From a virus: DNA of 29,838 nucleotides. Under the pieces are notes generated by a model. The model had not been told where the DNA came from and ran no database searches. It saw nothing but the letters and a program-made list of their open reading frames with translations. Of the stretch, positions 29,199 through 29,838 are shown piece by piece. The DNA is taken from IMG/VR virus record IMGVR_UViG_3300037042_001256, positions 1 to 29,838 of that record, one strand, 5' to 3'. The translations under genes were made by a program, and so were the position numbers. How positions within the stretch are numbered: the stretch's first letter is position 1; every line of letters starts with the position of its first letter.

Positions 29199-29838
29199 AT
29201 GGAAAACAAAATTTTATTCAGAGCATCAAGTTGTGGTGCATTACTAACTGAACCAAAACTAAAAGCAGATAAGGACGCAGGGAACTTGTCAGCAACGGCT
29301 AAGACATTGGTTGAATCAATGTGGCTACAAGGTGAATACGGCTATCGTGAGTTCGTTAACAACGAATATATGGACAAAGGTCTTTCGATGGAGCAAGATT
29401 CGATGCAGTTGGTACAAGATGTGCTTGGCGGTACATTCAGAACAAAGAATCGTGAGAAGTTACAAGATGAGTTCATCATCGGTACACCTGACATCATCCT
29501 CACGGATGCGGTAGAAGACATCAAAACTTCGTGGTCATTGCGTACGTTCTTTGAAGCCGAACCAACTACGATGTATGAAACACAAGCACAATGTTATATG
29601 AAGTTAACTGGAGTGCATAAGTATCGTCTAATCTATGCTCTTGTACCTAACACTAAGGAGATGATTATAGCCGAGTGCGAACGTCTTGCGTGGAAATTTG
29701 GACGTAACTACGAAAACGAAGATTATATTGCACAATGTCAGCAAATCCAAAGGAATAATGACATCATACTTGAACTACCGATTGATAAGCGTATTAAGGT
29801 CTTTAACTTTGAATATGACGCTACGTTAATGGAGAAGT
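29199..29838 (+). CDS. YqaJ/RecB-like exonuclease, cut by the right edge
   Basis: The ATG at 29199 opens a frame still open at 29838, giving 213 visible residues. The PD-(D/E)XK nuclease core is visible: an early acidic residue in GLSMEQDS (Glu65), GTPD (95-98, Asp98), then EDIKTSW with Asp107 and Lys109 as the metal-binding and catalytic pair, and ETQAQ (127-131) as the motif IV Gln. This resembles YqaJ-like viral recombinases and lambda-exonuclease relatives, which degrade one DNA strand to make single-stranded ends for an annealing protein. The annealing gene lies just upstream. The C-terminus is missing, so total length is unknown. Confidence 0.85.
   Translation, partial: MENKILFRASSCGALLTEPKLKADKDAGNLSATAKTLVESMWLQGEYGYREFVNNEYMDKGLSMEQDSMQLVQDVLGGTFRTKNREKLQDEFIIGTPDIILTDAVEDIKTSWSLRTFFEAEPTTMYETQAQCYMKLTGVHKYRLIYALVPNTKEMIIAECERLAWKFGRNYENEDYIAQCQQIQRNNDIILELPIDKRIKVFNFEYDATLMEK

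Overview
This window is most of a tailed-phage genome (siphovirus layout) or a prophage-like contig. The host is probably a Bacteroidota bacterium. Three signs point there: intergenic promoter boxes match TAnnTTTG (96-103, 1886-1893, 2558-2565, 4102-4109, 26676-26683); most genes lack a Shine-Dalgarno sequence and have A-rich ACAATG start contexts; and several phage families look like those of Bacteroidota phages. Nearly every gene is on the + strand. The exception is a gene that starts at base 45 on the - strand and leaves the left edge.

Layout. (1) 1-230 is a divergent promoter region with a strongly foldable leader. (2) 231-1820 holds six small genes of unknown function, starting with a membrane-anchored Cys/His protein and ending at a hairpin terminator (1845-1870). 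(3) 1917-3907 is DNA packaging: a candidate small terminase, a 338-base spacer with G-rich and hairpin structure, then the large terminase. (4) 4081-24849 is the head-tail-lysis operon. It starts from a clear promoter and a structured leader and runs: portal (TTG start), prohead protease, HK97-type capsid, connectors, tail tube, tail chaperone candidate, tape measure, tail-tip proteins, fibre proteins, then holin candidates and a GH24 lysozyme. (5) 24905-26401 holds a phage metallophosphoesterase and two small genes. (6) 26402-26701 is a regulatory spacer with a hairpin, a dyad, ACTACAT repeats and a good promoter. (7) 26702-29838 is an early/recombination block: small genes, a Rad52-type annealing protein, an inserted HNH homing endonuclease, and a YqaJ-like exonuclease cut by the right edge.

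How it works together: the terminases package DNA through the portal into a protease-matured HK97 capsid. The tail is built around an 838-residue tape measure and carries sugar-binding-like fibres. Lysozyme and membrane proteins release progeny. The annealing protein and exonuclease form a Red-like recombination pair.

Points worth a second look: structured leaders before the first gene block and before the portal; ACTACAT clusters, three copies each, upstream of the large terminase and of the early block; an identical ATGACTAA overlap at four gene junctions; signal peptides on several genes in the structural module; a set of single-helix membrane microproteins of 24-51 residues; and codon-use mosaicism, including 39 of 39 lysines as AAG in the terminase and an AT-rich middle segment in the tape measure. 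I saw no tRNA, CRISPR array, insertion sequence, integrase or reverse transcriptase.
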